Assembly (NCBI RefSeq): GCF_013836145.1 | Contig: NZ_CP057483.1 | Location: 2,852,001-2,916,000, forward strand | Direction of reading: 5' to 3' | Length of the DNA: 64,000 nucleotides | From: Citrobacter sp. RHB25-C09 | GTDB taxonomy: Bacteria; Pseudomonadota; Gammaproteobacteria; Enterobacterales; Enterobacteriaceae | Part shown: positions 1-9,791 of the stretch, piece after piece | Layout of the letters: each line of letters opens with the position of its first letter | How positions within the stretch are numbered: position 1 is the stretch's first letter | Program-made: the position numbers and the translations under genes | Notes under the pieces: model-generated | The model's database searches: none | What the model was told of the DNA's origin: nothing | What the model saw: only the letters and a program-made list of their open reading frames with translations

Positions 1-335
1 CGGCGCTGAATCTGCCTACACAACAGCGCTGGCGTCGTAGTCTGAACAGCGGTCAGGGGCATCAGGCTTGCGGCTGGATTTTCGATGCCGACACCGTTTT
101 CGACACCATTGGACTGCTGGAGTGGGCAAGACTCGCCCCCGTTGGCCGGGTGAAAGGGGTGATGCGGATTGCGGAGGGTCTGGTACGGATAAATCGTCAG
201 GGGGACGATTTGCATATCGAGACACAAAATGTCTCCCCGCCGGACAGTCGTATTGAGCTGATTTCCAATAGCGAGACGGACTGGAACGCACTACAGAGCG
301 CGTTGTTGAAGCTTCGTTTAGCCGAGCACGCGTAA
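1..335 (+). CDS. yeiR: YeiR zinc-binding GTPase, C-terminal part
   Basis: Only the last ~110 codons are in the window; the frame is open from base 3 and ends at a stop at 333-335. The protein looks like the C-terminal CobW_C domain of the COG0523 family, with a conserved GWIFD stretch followed by a V-K-G-V-M-R segment. These are G3E P-loop GTPases that bind zinc and are thought to act in metal delivery; the GTPase domain lies outside the window. The identification as YeiR rests on the fit of this C-terminus and on its position before lpxT and mepS, as in E. coli. Confidence 0.8.
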   Translation, partial: ALNLPTQQRWRRSLNSGQGHQACGWIFDADTVFDTIGLLEWARLAPVGRVKGVMRIAEGLVRINRQGDDLHIETQNVSPPDSRIELISNSETDWNALQSALLKLRLAEHA

Positions 336-373
336 GGTTTCCCGCGATTCATTGAACAGCGAAATATGTAAAT

Positions 374-1078
374 ATGAAAACCCGGTGGTCCCTGATACTT
401 CTGTTAAATTTAACAGGCCTGGCCTTGTTCCTGAGCTGGTATATTCCTGCCAGACATGGGCTTTGGTTCCCTGTTGACTCTGCCATCTTTCACTTCTTCA
501 ATCAGAAGCTGGTAGAAAGCCGGGCATTCCTTTGGCTGGTCGCGATCACCAATAATCGGGCTTTCGATGGCTGTTCACTGCTGGCGATGGGTTGCCTGAT
601 GCTGCATTTTTGGTTGCAAGAGAACCCGCAAGGCCGTCGCCGGATCGTGATGATTGGTCTGGTGATGCTGCTCACTGCCGTTATCCTGAACCAGTTAGGC
701 CAGGCGCTACTGCCGGTAAAACGCGCGAGCCCAACGCTTAGTTTTGACCATGTTAACCGCGTCAGTGAATTGCTGCATATTTCAACAAAAGACGCCTCGA
801 AGGACAGTTTTCCGGGCGACCATGGAATGATGCTACTCATTTTTTCGGCATTTATGTGGCGTTATTTCGGAAAAATCGCAGGTGCCATTGGCCTTATTAT
901 TGTTGTGGTTTTCGCTTTTCCGCGCGTTGTAATTGGCGCTCATTGGTTCACAGATATCGCGGTGGGTTCATTGACGGTCGTTATGATTGGCTTGCCCTGG
1001 TTCCTGTTAACCCCTGTAAGCGATCGGGTTATTATGCTCTTTGAGAATTATCTCCCTGGCAAAAAAAACAAATCATAA
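374..1078 (+). CDS. lpxT: Lipid A 1-diphosphate synthase LpxT
   Basis: A 234-residue inner-membrane protein of the PAP2 phosphatase superfamily with about six hydrophobic segments. The superfamily signature is visible: a KRASPT segment near residue 115, a PGDH motif near residue 153, and a V-I-G-A-H-W-F-T-D motif near residue 190 supplying the second histidine and the aspartate. LpxT transfers phosphate from undecaprenyl pyrophosphate to lipid A on the periplasmic side, giving the 1-diphosphate form and recycling the carrier lipid. The length is close to E. coli LpxT (YeiU) and the position between yeiR and mepS is conserved. Confidence 0.9.
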   Translation: MKTRWSLILLLNLTGLALFLSWYIPARHGLWFPVDSAIFHFFNQKLVESRAFLWLVAITNNRAFDGCSLLAMGCLMLHFWLQENPQGRRRIVMIGLVMLLTAVILNQLGQALLPVKRASPTLSFDHVNRVSELLHISTKDASKDSFPGDHGMMLLIFSAFMWRYFGKIAGAIGLIIVVVFAFPRVVIGAHWFTDIAVGSLTVVMIGLPWFLLTPVSDRVIMLFENYLPGKKNKS

Positions 1079-1501
1079 ACAAATAACCCATAGTTATTAA
1101 CATTACTGGCGTTTGTATTTTTTAATGACCATTGAAGACCGGGAATACCTTCTTAGCGAAATGGTCACTCTCTGTTCACAAAAATTTACCTTAAAAATGA
1201 AAGGATTGGTTATTTTTTGCGCCATTTGCTTTTAAATCAATCAATCCATTAATTCACTATCAACATCATATTTTCATATAATATTTCAGATAAAATCGCT
1301 CGCAATAAGGCTTGCAATCGGGTAATCTCAGACTCGTTTTGCCTCGCCATGCAATTATTCTCATAGCGAATAAATTTGTGCGTTCAGCCACACTTTCGCA
1401 CATAAAGAATTGTCTGATTGTGCGCAGGTAATTAGTCTCGTCACGTTTGGCATTATTTGTAACGATATTTTCGTTAAGGACTTCAAGGGAAAGCAATCAA
1501 A
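1079..1501. other. Intergenic region upstream of mepS
   Basis: A 423-bp AT-rich stretch without a convincing gene; short open frames on the minus strand lack ribosome sites and resemble no family. It must hold the mepS promoter and a long leader. I see a purine-rich ribosome site (AAGGGA) about 10 bases before the mepS start, but no unambiguous sigma-70 promoter and no strong terminator for lpxT. Confidence 0.5.
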
Positions 1502-2071
1502 ATGGTCAAATCTCAACCAATCCTGAGATATATTTTGCGCGGGATCCCCGCGATAGCAGTAGCGGTACTGCTTTCTGCATGTAGCACAACAACCAACACC
1601 GCAAAGAATATGCATTCTGAGACGCATGCTGTGGGTAAAGATTCTTCTTCACTGCAAGCCTCTCAGGATGAATTTGAAAAAATGGTTCGTAATATCGACG
1701 TTAAATCGCGAATTATGGATCAGTATGCTGACTGGAAAGGCGTGCGCTATCGTCTTGGCGGCGATTCCAAAAAAGGCATTGATTGTTCGAGCTTTGTACA
1801 ACGTACTTTCCGCGAACAGTTTGGTTTAGAGCTTCCACGCTCAACCTCAGAACAACAAGGTTCGGGTAAATCCGTTTCACGGAGCAACCTGCGGACGGGT
1901 GATTTAGTTCTGTTCCGTGCAGGGTCGACGGGCCGACACGTTGGTATCTATATTGGCAACAACCAGTTTGTTCATGCCTCTACCAGCAGCGGTGTCATTA
2001 TCTCCAGCATGAACGAACCGTACTGGAAAAAGCGCTATAACGAAGCGCGCCGGGTTCTGAGCCGCAGTTAA
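1502..2071 (+). CDS. mepS: Murein DD-endopeptidase MepS (Spr), lipoprotein
   Basis: A 189-residue outer-membrane lipoprotein. The signal peptide ends in the lipobox LSAC with the lipidated cysteine at residue 27. An NlpC/P60 cysteine-peptidase domain follows, with the catalytic Cys95 in DCSSF, His146 in RHVGIY and His158 in FVHAS. MepS cleaves D-Ala-mDAP crosslinks so that new glycan strands can be inserted during cell elongation; in E. coli it is degraded by Prc with NlpI. It is a single-gene unit, followed by a strong terminator. Confidence 0.95.
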   Translation: MVKSQPILRYILRGIPAIAVAVLLSACSTTTNTAKNMHSETHAVGKDSSSLQASQDEFEKMVRNIDVKSRIMDQYADWKGVRYRLGGDSKKGIDCSSFVQRTFREQFGLELPRSTSEQQGSGKSVSRSNLRTGDLVLFRAGSTGRHVGIYIGNNQFVHASTSSGVIISSMNEPYWKKRYNEARRVLSRS

Positions 2072-2119
2072 TCGTCAGATTGCTATCCCTTGGCCTGTCC
2101 TGACGAGACGAATTATAAA

Positions 2120-2145
2120 GCATCGCTTCGGCGATGTTTTTTTTT
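2120..2145 (+). terminator. Rho-independent terminator of mepS
   Basis: A GC-rich hairpin (CATCGC, loop TTCG, GCGATG) is followed by a run of nine T residues, about 50 bp after the mepS stop codon. Confidence 0.9.
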
Positions 2146-2260
2146 GAGTTAATTTCGTTATCGTATTGGAAAATCATGACTAACCGATCCAATCAGGCTA
2201 TAGTCTTGTCATTCCTTCAGTTTAGTTTTTAACCGCAACCATAGAGTTAACCCGGGTATC

Positions 2261-3817
2261 ATGTTCACACGCACCTTGCCGACTGGTCGAAAGATCCTGC
2301 TTGCCTGCCTGATTACCGGGATTACGGTTGCTATCGTGATCAGCAGCCTACAGTTCTTAATGGCGTGGCATAAGCGGGAAGTGAAATACGACACCCTGAT
2401 TGCGGATGTCCAGCACTACCTGGTAAACTATTTTGCCGATCTCAAAAGTACCGCCGACCTTCTCCAGCCGATGACCTTAAACACCTGCCAGCAGGTCAAC
2501 GCAGAGCTGACTTCCCGCGCCGCGTTTAGCCTGAATGTGCGTGCGTTTTTGCTGGTGAAGAATAATAAAGCGTTCTGCTCTTCAGCAACCGGTGGAATGG
2601 ATACGTTTCTTACCGACCTGGTTCCCAGAATAGATATCCGTAAAGAAATTGATATGACGATCCTGCCCGGTACCCCAATGATGCCCGATAAACCGGCCAT
2701 GGTGATTTGGTACCGTAATCCTTTAGTGAACAATAGCGGTGTTTTCACCTCGCTGAATATCAACCTCACCCCCTATCTGCTCTATACCGCACGACAGGAG
2801 GATTTTGATGGGATTGCCATTATTGTCGGGAATACGGTGCTATCAACATTTTCCGACCACTTGCAGACCGTCGATGAACTGACTGGAACACCAGAACGTG
2901 TTGCTAAGGTCGAGGGCGTTCCCCTTACCTTACGCCTGTATGCCAATAACTGGACCTGGCCCGATTTGTGGTATGCACTGCTGTTGGGCGGGATGGGCGG
3001 AATCATTGCCGGGCTGCTCTGTTATTACATCATGAGTGTACGCCTTCGGCCGGGTAAGGAGATCGTTAACGGGATCAAGCGCGAGCAGTTTTATGTGGTT
3101 TATCAGCCCGTCGTGGATACCCATTCGCTGAGCGTCACCGGGCTGGAGGTGTTGCTACGCTGGAAGCATCCCACTGCGGGTGAAATCCCCCCGGACGCGT
3201 TTATTCACTACGCGGAAGCTCAGCAAATGATTGTACCGTTGACTCAACACCTGTTTAAACTCATCGCCCGTGATGCCCATGAACTGCAAAAAGTACTGCC
3301 TGTTGGCGCAAAGTTCGGCATCAACATCGCCCCCGATCACCTGCACAGCAGCAGTTTTAAAGACGACGTTCGCCAACTGCTCGCCTCGCTGCCGCCGAAT
3401 CATTTTCAGATCGTGTTAGAAATCACCGAGCGCGATATGCTCAAAGAAGAGGAAGCATCACAACTCTTCGAATGGCTGCATACAGTTGGTTTTGAAATTG
3501 CCATTGATGACTTTGGTACCGGACACAGCGCGCTGATTTATCTGGAACGCTATACGCTGGATTATCTGAAAATCGATCGTGGTTTTATTAACGCGATAGG
3601 TACGGAAACGGTCACATCACCGGTACTGGATGCGGTGCTTACACTCGCCAGACGCCTCAATATGATGACGGTCGCAGAAGGGGTTGAAACGCCGGAGCAG
3701 GCCAAATGGTTGCATGATAAAGGCGTTCGCTACCTTCAGGGATACTGGGTAAGCCGTCCCTTACCTCTCAATGAGTTTGTCCGCTGGGTCACAAAACCGC
3801 ATTCGCTACAATGGTAA
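2261..3817 (+). CDS. pdeN: Cyclic-di-GMP phosphodiesterase PdeN (Rtn)
   Basis: A 518-residue inner-membrane protein. A transmembrane helix at about residues 12-34 is followed by a periplasmic CSS-motif sensor domain (the CSS tripeptide is near residue 107), a second helix near residues 237-258, and a cytoplasmic EAL domain to the C-terminus. EAL signatures are visible: a GLEVL substrate loop, the metal-binding E-I-T-E segment, and IDDFGTG. It hydrolyses c-di-GMP to pGpG, which favours motility over biofilm. In this family the periplasmic cysteines are linked to redox control by DsbA/DsbB. The length equals that of E. coli PdeN. Confidence 0.92.
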   Translation: MFTRTLPTGRKILLACLITGITVAIVISSLQFLMAWHKREVKYDTLIADVQHYLVNYFADLKSTADLLQPMTLNTCQQVNAELTSRAAFSLNVRAFLLVKNNKAFCSSATGGMDTFLTDLVPRIDIRKEIDMTILPGTPMMPDKPAMVIWYRNPLVNNSGVFTSLNINLTPYLLYTARQEDFDGIAIIVGNTVLSTFSDHLQTVDELTGTPERVAKVEGVPLTLRLYANNWTWPDLWYALLLGGMGGIIAGLLCYYIMSVRLRPGKEIVNGIKREQFYVVYQPVVDTHSLSVTGLEVLLRWKHPTAGEIPPDAFIHYAEAQQMIVPLTQHLFKLIARDAHELQKVLPVGAKFGINIAPDHLHSSSFKDDVRQLLASLPPNHFQIVLEITERDMLKEEEASQLFEWLHTVGFEIAIDDFGTGHSALIYLERYTLDYLKIDRGFINAIGTETVTSPVLDAVLTLARRLNMMTVAEGVETPEQAKWLHDKGVRYLQGYWVSRPLPLNEFVRWVTKPHSLQW

Positions 3818-3917
3818 GTCCGAAGTGCAAGGATTCACAATACGCGTCGCCTGACCTATGATGCAGGATAGAGACTGCCCTGCTTGCAGGTAATCAATTT
3901 AAGGACTCCCCTTGCAG

Positions 3918-5732
3918 ATGATTGTTCGCGTATTGCTGCTGTTTATCATGCTGATGAGCTTCGGCATCCAGGCACAGGCTATCAAAGAGAGCTACGCTTT
4001 TGCCGTTCTGGGAGAACCCCGGTACGCCTTCAATTTTGATCATTTCGATTACGCCAACCCCGCCGCCCCCAAAGGCGGCCAGATCACCCTTTCGGCTAAC
4101 GGTACCTTTGATAACTTCAACCGCTATGCCTTGCGCGGTAACCCTGGCGTACGCACCGAGCAACTTTACGACACCTTATTCACCACGTCAGATGATGAAC
4201 CCGCGAGTTACTACCCACTTATCGCAGAGAGTGCCCGCTATGCAGACGACTATTCGTGGGTGGAAGTGACGATTAATCCTCACGCCCGCTTTCACGATGG
4301 CTCCCCGATCACCGCGAAAGATGTGGCCTTTACCTTTCATAAATTCATGACCGAAGGGGTTCCACAATTTCGTCTGGTATTCAAAGGCACCACGGTAAAA
4401 GCGATTGCCCCGCTGACCGTGCGGATGGAATTAGCCAAACCCGGTAAAGAGGACATGCTCAGTCTGTTCACGTTGCCCGTGATGCCGGAAGCATTCTGGA
4501 AGGATCATAAGCTCAGCGATCCCCTTTCAAAGCCGCCGCTAAGCAGCGGTCCATATCGCATCAGTCAGTGGAAAATGGGCCAGTACATTGTCTATTCACG
4601 GGTGAAGGATTACTGGGCGGCGAATCTGCCGGTGAATCGCGGGCGCTGGAATTTCGATACCATTCGCTACGACTACTATCTCGACGATAACGTCGCCTTT
4701 GAAGCATTTAAAGCCGGTGCGTTTGATGTACGCCTGGAAAGTGATGCCAAAAACTGGGCAACGCGCTATATCGGTAAAAGCTTTGATAATCAGTATATTG
4801 TCAAAGACGAACAGAAAAATGAGTCGGCGCAGGATACGCGGTGGCTGGCCTTTAATATCCAGCGCCCGGTGTTCAATGACCGACGCGTTCGGGAAGCGGT
4901 CACCCTGGCCTTTGACTTTGAGTGGATGAATAAGGCGCTGTTTTATAACGCCTGGAGTCGGACCAATAGCTATTTCCAGAATACCGAGTATGCCGCAAGG
5001 GACTATCCGGACGCGGCAGAGCTGGTTCTGCTTGCACCGTTGAAAAAAGCGCTGCCAGCAGAAGTCTTTAGCCAAATTTATCAGCCGCCGGTATCCAAAG
5101 GCGACGGTTACGATCGGGACAACTTGTTAAAAGCGGATAAGCTACTAAAAGACGCAGGCTGGGAACTGAAAGGCCAGCAGCGCATCAATACGGCCACCGG
5201 CAAACCGCTCCGCTTTGAACTGCTGCTGCCTTCAGGTGGTAACAGCCAGTGGGTTTTACCGTTCCAGCATAATCTTCAGCGGCTGGGTATTACGATGGAC
5301 ATCCGCCAGATTGATAACTCACAGTTTACCAACCGTAAACGCAGCCGTGATTATGACATGATGCCAACGCTGTGGCGCGCAACGCCCTGGCCGAGCTCCG
5401 ATCTACAAATCCCCTGGTCTTCCGAATATATTGATTCAAGCTATAACGCCCCGGGGGTTAAAAGCCCGGTTGTTGATAATCTCATCAACCAGATCATCGC
5501 CGCTCAGGGCAATAAAGATAAACTGCTTCCACTTGGACGCGCGCTGGACAGAGTGCTAACCTGGAATTACTACATGTTGCCGATGTGGTACATGGCCGAA
5601 GATCGTCTGGCGTGGTGGGATAAATTCTCCCGCCCGACGATTCGCCCCACGTATACCATTGGCCTGGATAGCTGGTGGTATGACGTGAATCGGGCGGCAA
5701 AACTTCCTGCAGCCAGACGACAGGGAGAATAG
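3918..5732 (+). CDS. yejA: Periplasmic substrate-binding protein YejA
   Basis: A 604-residue extracellular solute-binding protein of family 5 (oligopeptide/DppA type). A short signal peptide ends near QAQA. The ATG at 3918 gives exactly the E. coli YejA length; an in-frame TTG six bases upstream is the less likely start. YejA delivers peptides, including microcin C, to the YejBEF ABC importer, which also affects sensitivity to antimicrobial peptides in related bacteria. It is the first gene of yejABEF; yejB starts directly after its stop codon. Confidence 0.93.
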   Translation: MIVRVLLLFIMLMSFGIQAQAIKESYAFAVLGEPRYAFNFDHFDYANPAAPKGGQITLSANGTFDNFNRYALRGNPGVRTEQLYDTLFTTSDDEPASYYPLIAESARYADDYSWVEVTINPHARFHDGSPITAKDVAFTFHKFMTEGVPQFRLVFKGTTVKAIAPLTVRMELAKPGKEDMLSLFTLPVMPEAFWKDHKLSDPLSKPPLSSGPYRISQWKMGQYIVYSRVKDYWAANLPVNRGRWNFDTIRYDYYLDDNVAFEAFKAGAFDVRLESDAKNWATRYIGKSFDNQYIVKDEQKNESAQDTRWLAFNIQRPVFNDRRVREAVTLAFDFEWMNKALFYNAWSRTNSYFQNTEYAARDYPDAAELVLLAPLKKALPAEVFSQIYQPPVSKGDGYDRDNLLKADKLLKDAGWELKGQQRINTATGKPLRFELLLPSGGNSQWVLPFQHNLQRLGITMDIRQIDNSQFTNRKRSRDYDMMPTLWRATPWPSSDLQIPWSSEYIDSSYNAPGVKSPVVDNLINQIIAAQGNKDKLLPLGRALDRVLTWNYYMLPMWYMAEDRLAWWDKFSRPTIRPTYTIGLDSWWYDVNRAAKLPAARRQGE

Positions 5733-6827
5733 ATGGGCGCTTATCTCATACGCCGTTTGTTGCTGATTATCCCAACGCTGTGGGCCATCATCACTATCAA
5801 CTTTTTTATTGTGCAAATTGCCCCTGGCGGCCCGGTCGATCAGGCGATTGCCGCCATCGAATTTGGTCAGACCAGCATTCTGCCTGGCAGCGGTAACGAA
5901 GGCGTACGCCCCAGCCACGCGCAAACCGGCGTGGGTAATATCAGTGACAGCCAGTATCGTGGCGGACGTGGCCTTGATCCGGAAGTGATCGCAGAAATCA
6001 CTCAACGCTACGGCTTCGATAAACCGCTACACGAACGTTATTTCACCATGCTGTGGAATTATGTGCGCTTCGACTTTGGCGACAGCCTGTTTCGTAGCGC
6101 CTCGGTGCTAACGCTCATTAAAGACAGCTTGCCGGTGTCCATTACGCTGGGGCTATGGAGCACGTTGATTATCTATCTGGTGTCGATCCCCCTTGGGATC
6201 CGTAAGGCGGTACATAACGGGAGCCGGTTCGATGTCTGGAGTAGCGCATTCATCATTATTGGCTATGCCATTCCCGCGTTTTTATTTGCGATTTTACTGA
6301 TCGTCTTCTTTGCCGGCGGCAGCTATTACGACATCTTCCCGCTGCGTGGTCTGATCTCAGCAAATTTTGACAGCCTGCCCTGGTATCAGAAGATAACCGA
6401 TTATCTCTGGCACATTACTCTGCCGGTGCTGGCGACGGTCATTGGCGGCTTTGCGGCGTTAACCATGCTGACCAAAAACGCATTTCTTGATGAAGTACGC
6501 AAACAGTACGTCGTTACCGCTCGCGCAAAAGGGGTGAGTGAAAAGAACATCCTGTGGAAACATGTGTTTCGCAACGCCATGCTGCTGGTGATTGCCGGGT
6601 TCCCCGCCACCTTTATCAGCATGTTTTTTACGGGTTCACTGCTGATCGAAGTGATGTTTTCCCTTAATGGCCTGGGGTTGCTCGGTTATGAGGCCACCGT
6701 GTCGCGTGACTATCCGGTAATGTTTGGCACACTCTACATCTTCACCCTGATTGGCCTGCTGCTGAATATCCTCAGCGATATCAGCTATACGCTGGTCGAT
6801 CCGCGAATTGACTTTGAGGGACGCTAA
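5733..6827 (+). CDS. yejB: ABC transporter permease YejB
   Basis: A 364-residue inner-membrane permease of the DppB/OppB type. It has an N-terminal helix (about residues 9-30), a soluble stretch, then five helices. The EAA loop that contacts the ATPase is visible near residue 265, around ARAKGVSE. With YejE it forms the membrane channel of the YejABEF importer. The start codon directly follows the yejA stop, and the last base of its stop codon is the first base of the yejE start, so the genes are translationally coupled. Confidence 0.93.
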   Translation: MGAYLIRRLLLIIPTLWAIITINFFIVQIAPGGPVDQAIAAIEFGQTSILPGSGNEGVRPSHAQTGVGNISDSQYRGGRGLDPEVIAEITQRYGFDKPLHERYFTMLWNYVRFDFGDSLFRSASVLTLIKDSLPVSITLGLWSTLIIYLVSIPLGIRKAVHNGSRFDVWSSAFIIIGYAIPAFLFAILLIVFFAGGSYYDIFPLRGLISANFDSLPWYQKITDYLWHITLPVLATVIGGFAALTMLTKNAFLDEVRKQYVVTARAKGVSEKNILWKHVFRNAMLLVIAGFPATFISMFFTGSLLIEVMFSLNGLGLLGYEATVSRDYPVMFGTLYIFTLIGLLLNILSDISYTLVDPRIDFEGR

Positions 6828-7852
6828 TGGCGCCGTTAAGCCCCGTTAATCAGGCCCGCTGGGCGCGCTTTCGCCATAATCGCCGTGGCTATTGGTCGCT
6901 GTGGATCTTTCTCATTCTGTTCGGTCTGAGCTTATGTTCTGAGCTTATCGCCAATGATAAACCCCTGCTGGTACGCTATGACGGAAACTGGTATTTCCCC
7001 CTGGTCAAAAACTACAGTGAAAGTGATTTTGGCGGCCCGCTGGCAACGAAAGCGGACTATCAGGATCCCTGGCTGAAACAGCAACTGGAATCCAGCGGCT
7101 GGATCCTTTGGGCGCCCGTTCGCTTTGGCGCGAATAGCATTAACTTCGCATCCGATCGCCCCTTCCCTTCCCCACCTTCTGCGCAAAACTGGCTGGGTAC
7201 CGATGCCAACGGCGGCGACGTGCTGGCGCGAATTCTTTATGGCACCCGCATCTCGATCCTCTTCGGCCTGATGCTGACCTTATGTTCAAGCGTGATGGGA
7301 GTTATGGCCGGGGCGCTACAGGGCTATTACGGCGGTAAAGTGGATCTATGGGGGCAACGATTCATTGAAGTCTGGTCCGGAATGCCGACGCTGTTTCTGA
7401 TCATCCTGCTTTCAAGTATTGTGCAGCCCAACTTCTGGTGGCTGCTCGCCATTACAGTGCTGTTCGGCTGGATGAGTCTGGTGGGCGTGGTGCGTGCGGA
7501 GTTTTTACGCACCCGAAATTTTGACTATATCCGTGCCGCGCAGGCGCTCGGCGTCAGCGATCGCAGCATTATTTTTCGCCATATGCTGCCAAACGCCATG
7601 GTGGCGACGCTGACCTTCTTACCGTTTATTTTATGTAGTTCCATCACCACCCTGACGTCACTGGACTTTCTCGGCTTCGGTCTGCCGCTGGGTTCTCCCT
7701 CGTTAGGCGAACTGCTTCTGCAAGGCAAAAATAACCTACAGGCGCCGTGGCTGGGAATTACCGCCTTTTTCTCCGTTGCCGTGCTGCTTTCGCTGCTGAT
7801 CTTTATCGGCGAGGCCGTCCGTGACGCATTCGATCCCAACAAGGCGGTATAA
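6827..7852 (+). CDS. yejE: ABC transporter permease YejE
   Basis: A 341-residue inner-membrane permease of the DppC/OppC type, with an N-terminal helix (residues 24-44), a sizeable periplasmic insertion, and five further helices. The EAA-type loop lies near residues 235-255 (RAAQALGVSD). It pairs with YejB in the peptide/microcin C importer. The yejF start lies one base after its stop codon. Confidence 0.93.
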   Translation: MAPLSPVNQARWARFRHNRRGYWSLWIFLILFGLSLCSELIANDKPLLVRYDGNWYFPLVKNYSESDFGGPLATKADYQDPWLKQQLESSGWILWAPVRFGANSINFASDRPFPSPPSAQNWLGTDANGGDVLARILYGTRISILFGLMLTLCSSVMGVMAGALQGYYGGKVDLWGQRFIEVWSGMPTLFLIILLSSIVQPNFWWLLAITVLFGWMSLVGVVRAEFLRTRNFDYIRAAQALGVSDRSIIFRHMLPNAMVATLTFLPFILCSSITTLTSLDFLGFGLPLGSPSLGELLLQGKNNLQAPWLGITAFFSVAVLLSLLIFIGEAVRDAFDPNKAV

Positions 7853-7853
7853 G

Positions 7854-9443
7854 ATGTCGCAGCCGTTGCTCGCTATTGATAATTTAACCCTCGGTTTTCG
7901 CAAGCAGGATACCGTCCGTACCGTGGTTAATGATGTCTCATTGCGCGTAGAGGCGGGAGAAACGCTGGCGCTGGTGGGAGAATCCGGTTCGGGCAAAAGC
8001 GTCACGGCGCTCTCCGTCCTGCGTCTACTGCCAACGCCACCAGCAGTCTATCTCGGCGGCGATATTCGGTTTCACGGTGAGTCGTTATTGCACGCCAGTG
8101 AACAGACCCTGCGCGGCGTTCGGGGCAACAGGATCGCCATGATTTTCCAGGAACCGATGGTGTCGCTGAACCCGCTGCATAACCTGGAAAAACAGCTCTA
8201 TGAAGTGCTTTCTCTGCACCGGGGAATGCGGCGGGAAGCGGCTCGCGCCGAAATATTAACCTGCCTTGACCGCGTCGGGATCCGCCAGGCGGCAAAACGC
8301 CTCGGTGATTACCCCCATCAGCTTTCCGGCGGCGAGCGCCAGCGTGTAATGATTGCGATGGCGCTACTGACAAAGCCGGAACTGCTGATCGCGGATGAAC
8401 CCACCACGGCGCTGGACGTTTCCGTACAGGCGCAAATCCTGCTTCTGCTGCGTGAGCTTCAGCGCGAGCTGAACATGGGGATGCTGTTCATCACTCATAA
8501 CCTCAGTATTGTAAAAAAACTCGCGGACAGTATCGCGGTCATGCAGCACGGGCGCTGCGTTGAGCAAAACCTCGCCGCGCCGCTGTTGAACGCGCCAAAG
8601 CACCCTTACACGCAGAAATTGCTGAACAGTGAGCCGGCGGGCGACCCCGTGCCGCTGCCCGAGGCGCAATCCCCTTTGCTGAAAGTCAGCGACCTGCGCG
8701 TCTCCTTCCCGGTTCGTAAAGGCATTCTCCGGCGTGTAGTGGCAAGTAATGACGTGGTGAAAGGGCTCAGCTTCAGTCTGCAACCCGGCGAGACCCTGGG
8801 ACTGGTGGGAGAGTCAGGCTCGGGAAAAAGTACCACAGGGCTGGCGCTGCTGCGTTTAATTACCTCGCAGGGAAGCATCGAGTTTGACGGTCAGCAGTTG
8901 CAATTCCTCAACCGCCGCCAGCTTCTGCCGGTTCGTCACCGTATTCAGGTAGTTTTTCAGGACCCAAACTCATCGCTGAATCCGCGGCTGAGCGTTTTAC
9001 AGATTATTGAAGAGGGGTTGCGCGTCCATCAGCCCACGCTCTCCGCAGAGCAACGCGAGCAGCAGGTTATCGCTGTCATGAAGGAAGTGGGACTGGATGC
9101 ACAGACACGACATCGCTACCCGGCAGAGTTTTCTGGCGGCCAACGCCAGCGTATCGCCATCGCCAGGGCATTGATTCTGCAGCCATCGCTGATCGTACTT
9201 GATGAGCCGACCTCTTCGCTTGACCGAACGATACAGGCGCAAATTCTCGCTCTGTTAAAATCACTACAGCTGAAACATCGCCTGGCTTACATTTTTATAA
9301 GCCACGATCTGCACGTGGTACGTGCGTTATGCCATCAGGTGATTGTGTTAAGGCAGGGTGAGGTCGTCGAGCAGGGGCTATGCGGCCAGGTTTTCAGCGC
9401 ACCGCAGCAGGCGTATACGCGTCAACTTCTCGCGCTAAGTTGA
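7854..9443 (+). CDS. yejF: Dual ATPase YejF of the YejABEF importer
   Basis: A 529-residue protein with two fused ABC ATPase domains. Each has a Walker A motif (GESGSGKS, near residues 42 and 320), a signature (LSGGERQR and SGGQRQR) and a Walker B ending in DEPT. It powers import through YejBE. The ATG at 7854 gives the E. coli length; the frame is open further upstream but that stretch overlaps yejE. It ends in a hairpin shared with the convergent yejG. Confidence 0.95.
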   Translation: MSQPLLAIDNLTLGFRKQDTVRTVVNDVSLRVEAGETLALVGESGSGKSVTALSVLRLLPTPPAVYLGGDIRFHGESLLHASEQTLRGVRGNRIAMIFQEPMVSLNPLHNLEKQLYEVLSLHRGMRREAARAEILTCLDRVGIRQAAKRLGDYPHQLSGGERQRVMIAMALLTKPELLIADEPTTALDVSVQAQILLLLRELQRELNMGMLFITHNLSIVKKLADSIAVMQHGRCVEQNLAAPLLNAPKHPYTQKLLNSEPAGDPVPLPEAQSPLLKVSDLRVSFPVRKGILRRVVASNDVVKGLSFSLQPGETLGLVGESGSGKSTTGLALLRLITSQGSIEFDGQQLQFLNRRQLLPVRHRIQVVFQDPNSSLNPRLSVLQIIEEGLRVHQPTLSAEQREQQVIAVMKEVGLDAQTRHRYPAEFSGGQRQRIAIARALILQPSLIVLDEPTSSLDRTIQAQILALLKSLQLKHRLAYIFISHDLHVVRALCHQVIVLRQGEVVEQGLCGQVFSAPQQAYTRQLLALS

Positions 9444-9444
9444 C
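9421..9444. terminator. Hairpin between yejF and convergent yejG
   Basis: An 8-bp perfect stem (GTCAACTT / AAGTTGAC) with an 8-base loop spans the yejF stop codon. It sits between two convergent genes and probably stops transcription from both sides, although the T-run is weak. Confidence 0.5.
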
Positions 9445-9446
9445 GC

Positions 9447-9791
9447 TTAAATCGGGTTGCTATTGGAAAACGGCTCGGCAATCGCGACACCAAAGTTCTT
9501 CAGGCGACAGGTGGCAGCAAATTCGTCCTGACGATTGACGAACAGGCAGGGCTCACCGTCACACTCCAGCACCGAGCATTGCACCTGGATATCACCCAGC
9601 GCCTGGCTCAGTTTGTGCATGATAAGCCACGCGCTGTCACCGGCAGGGCTCAGCAATTTAAGCGCCACCAGACTGTTTTCTCCGCCCTGGCCATTTTGCG
9701 GAATCGGTTCAACTTTCAGACCTGCCAAACCCGTAGACCACCTATAGCACTGTGGCAGACGATGTACGATTGAGAGCGGTAATGTAGTCAC
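9447..9791 (-). CDS. yejG: YejG family protein
   Basis: A 114-residue protein of unknown function, read from a GTG start at 9791 that gives the same length and N-terminus (LSIVHRLPQ) as E. coli YejG. The frame is open ten codons further upstream to an ATG, but a GGGGAAAG ribosome site precedes the GTG and homology begins there. No signal peptide or membrane segment is seen; several conserved cysteines are present. Confidence 0.85.
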   Translation of the reverse strand: MTTLPLSIVHRLPQCYRWSTGLAGLKVEPIPQNGQGGENSLVALKLLSPAGDSAWLIMHKLSQALGDIQVQCSVLECDGEPCLFVNRQDEFAATCRLKNFGVAIAEPFSNSNPI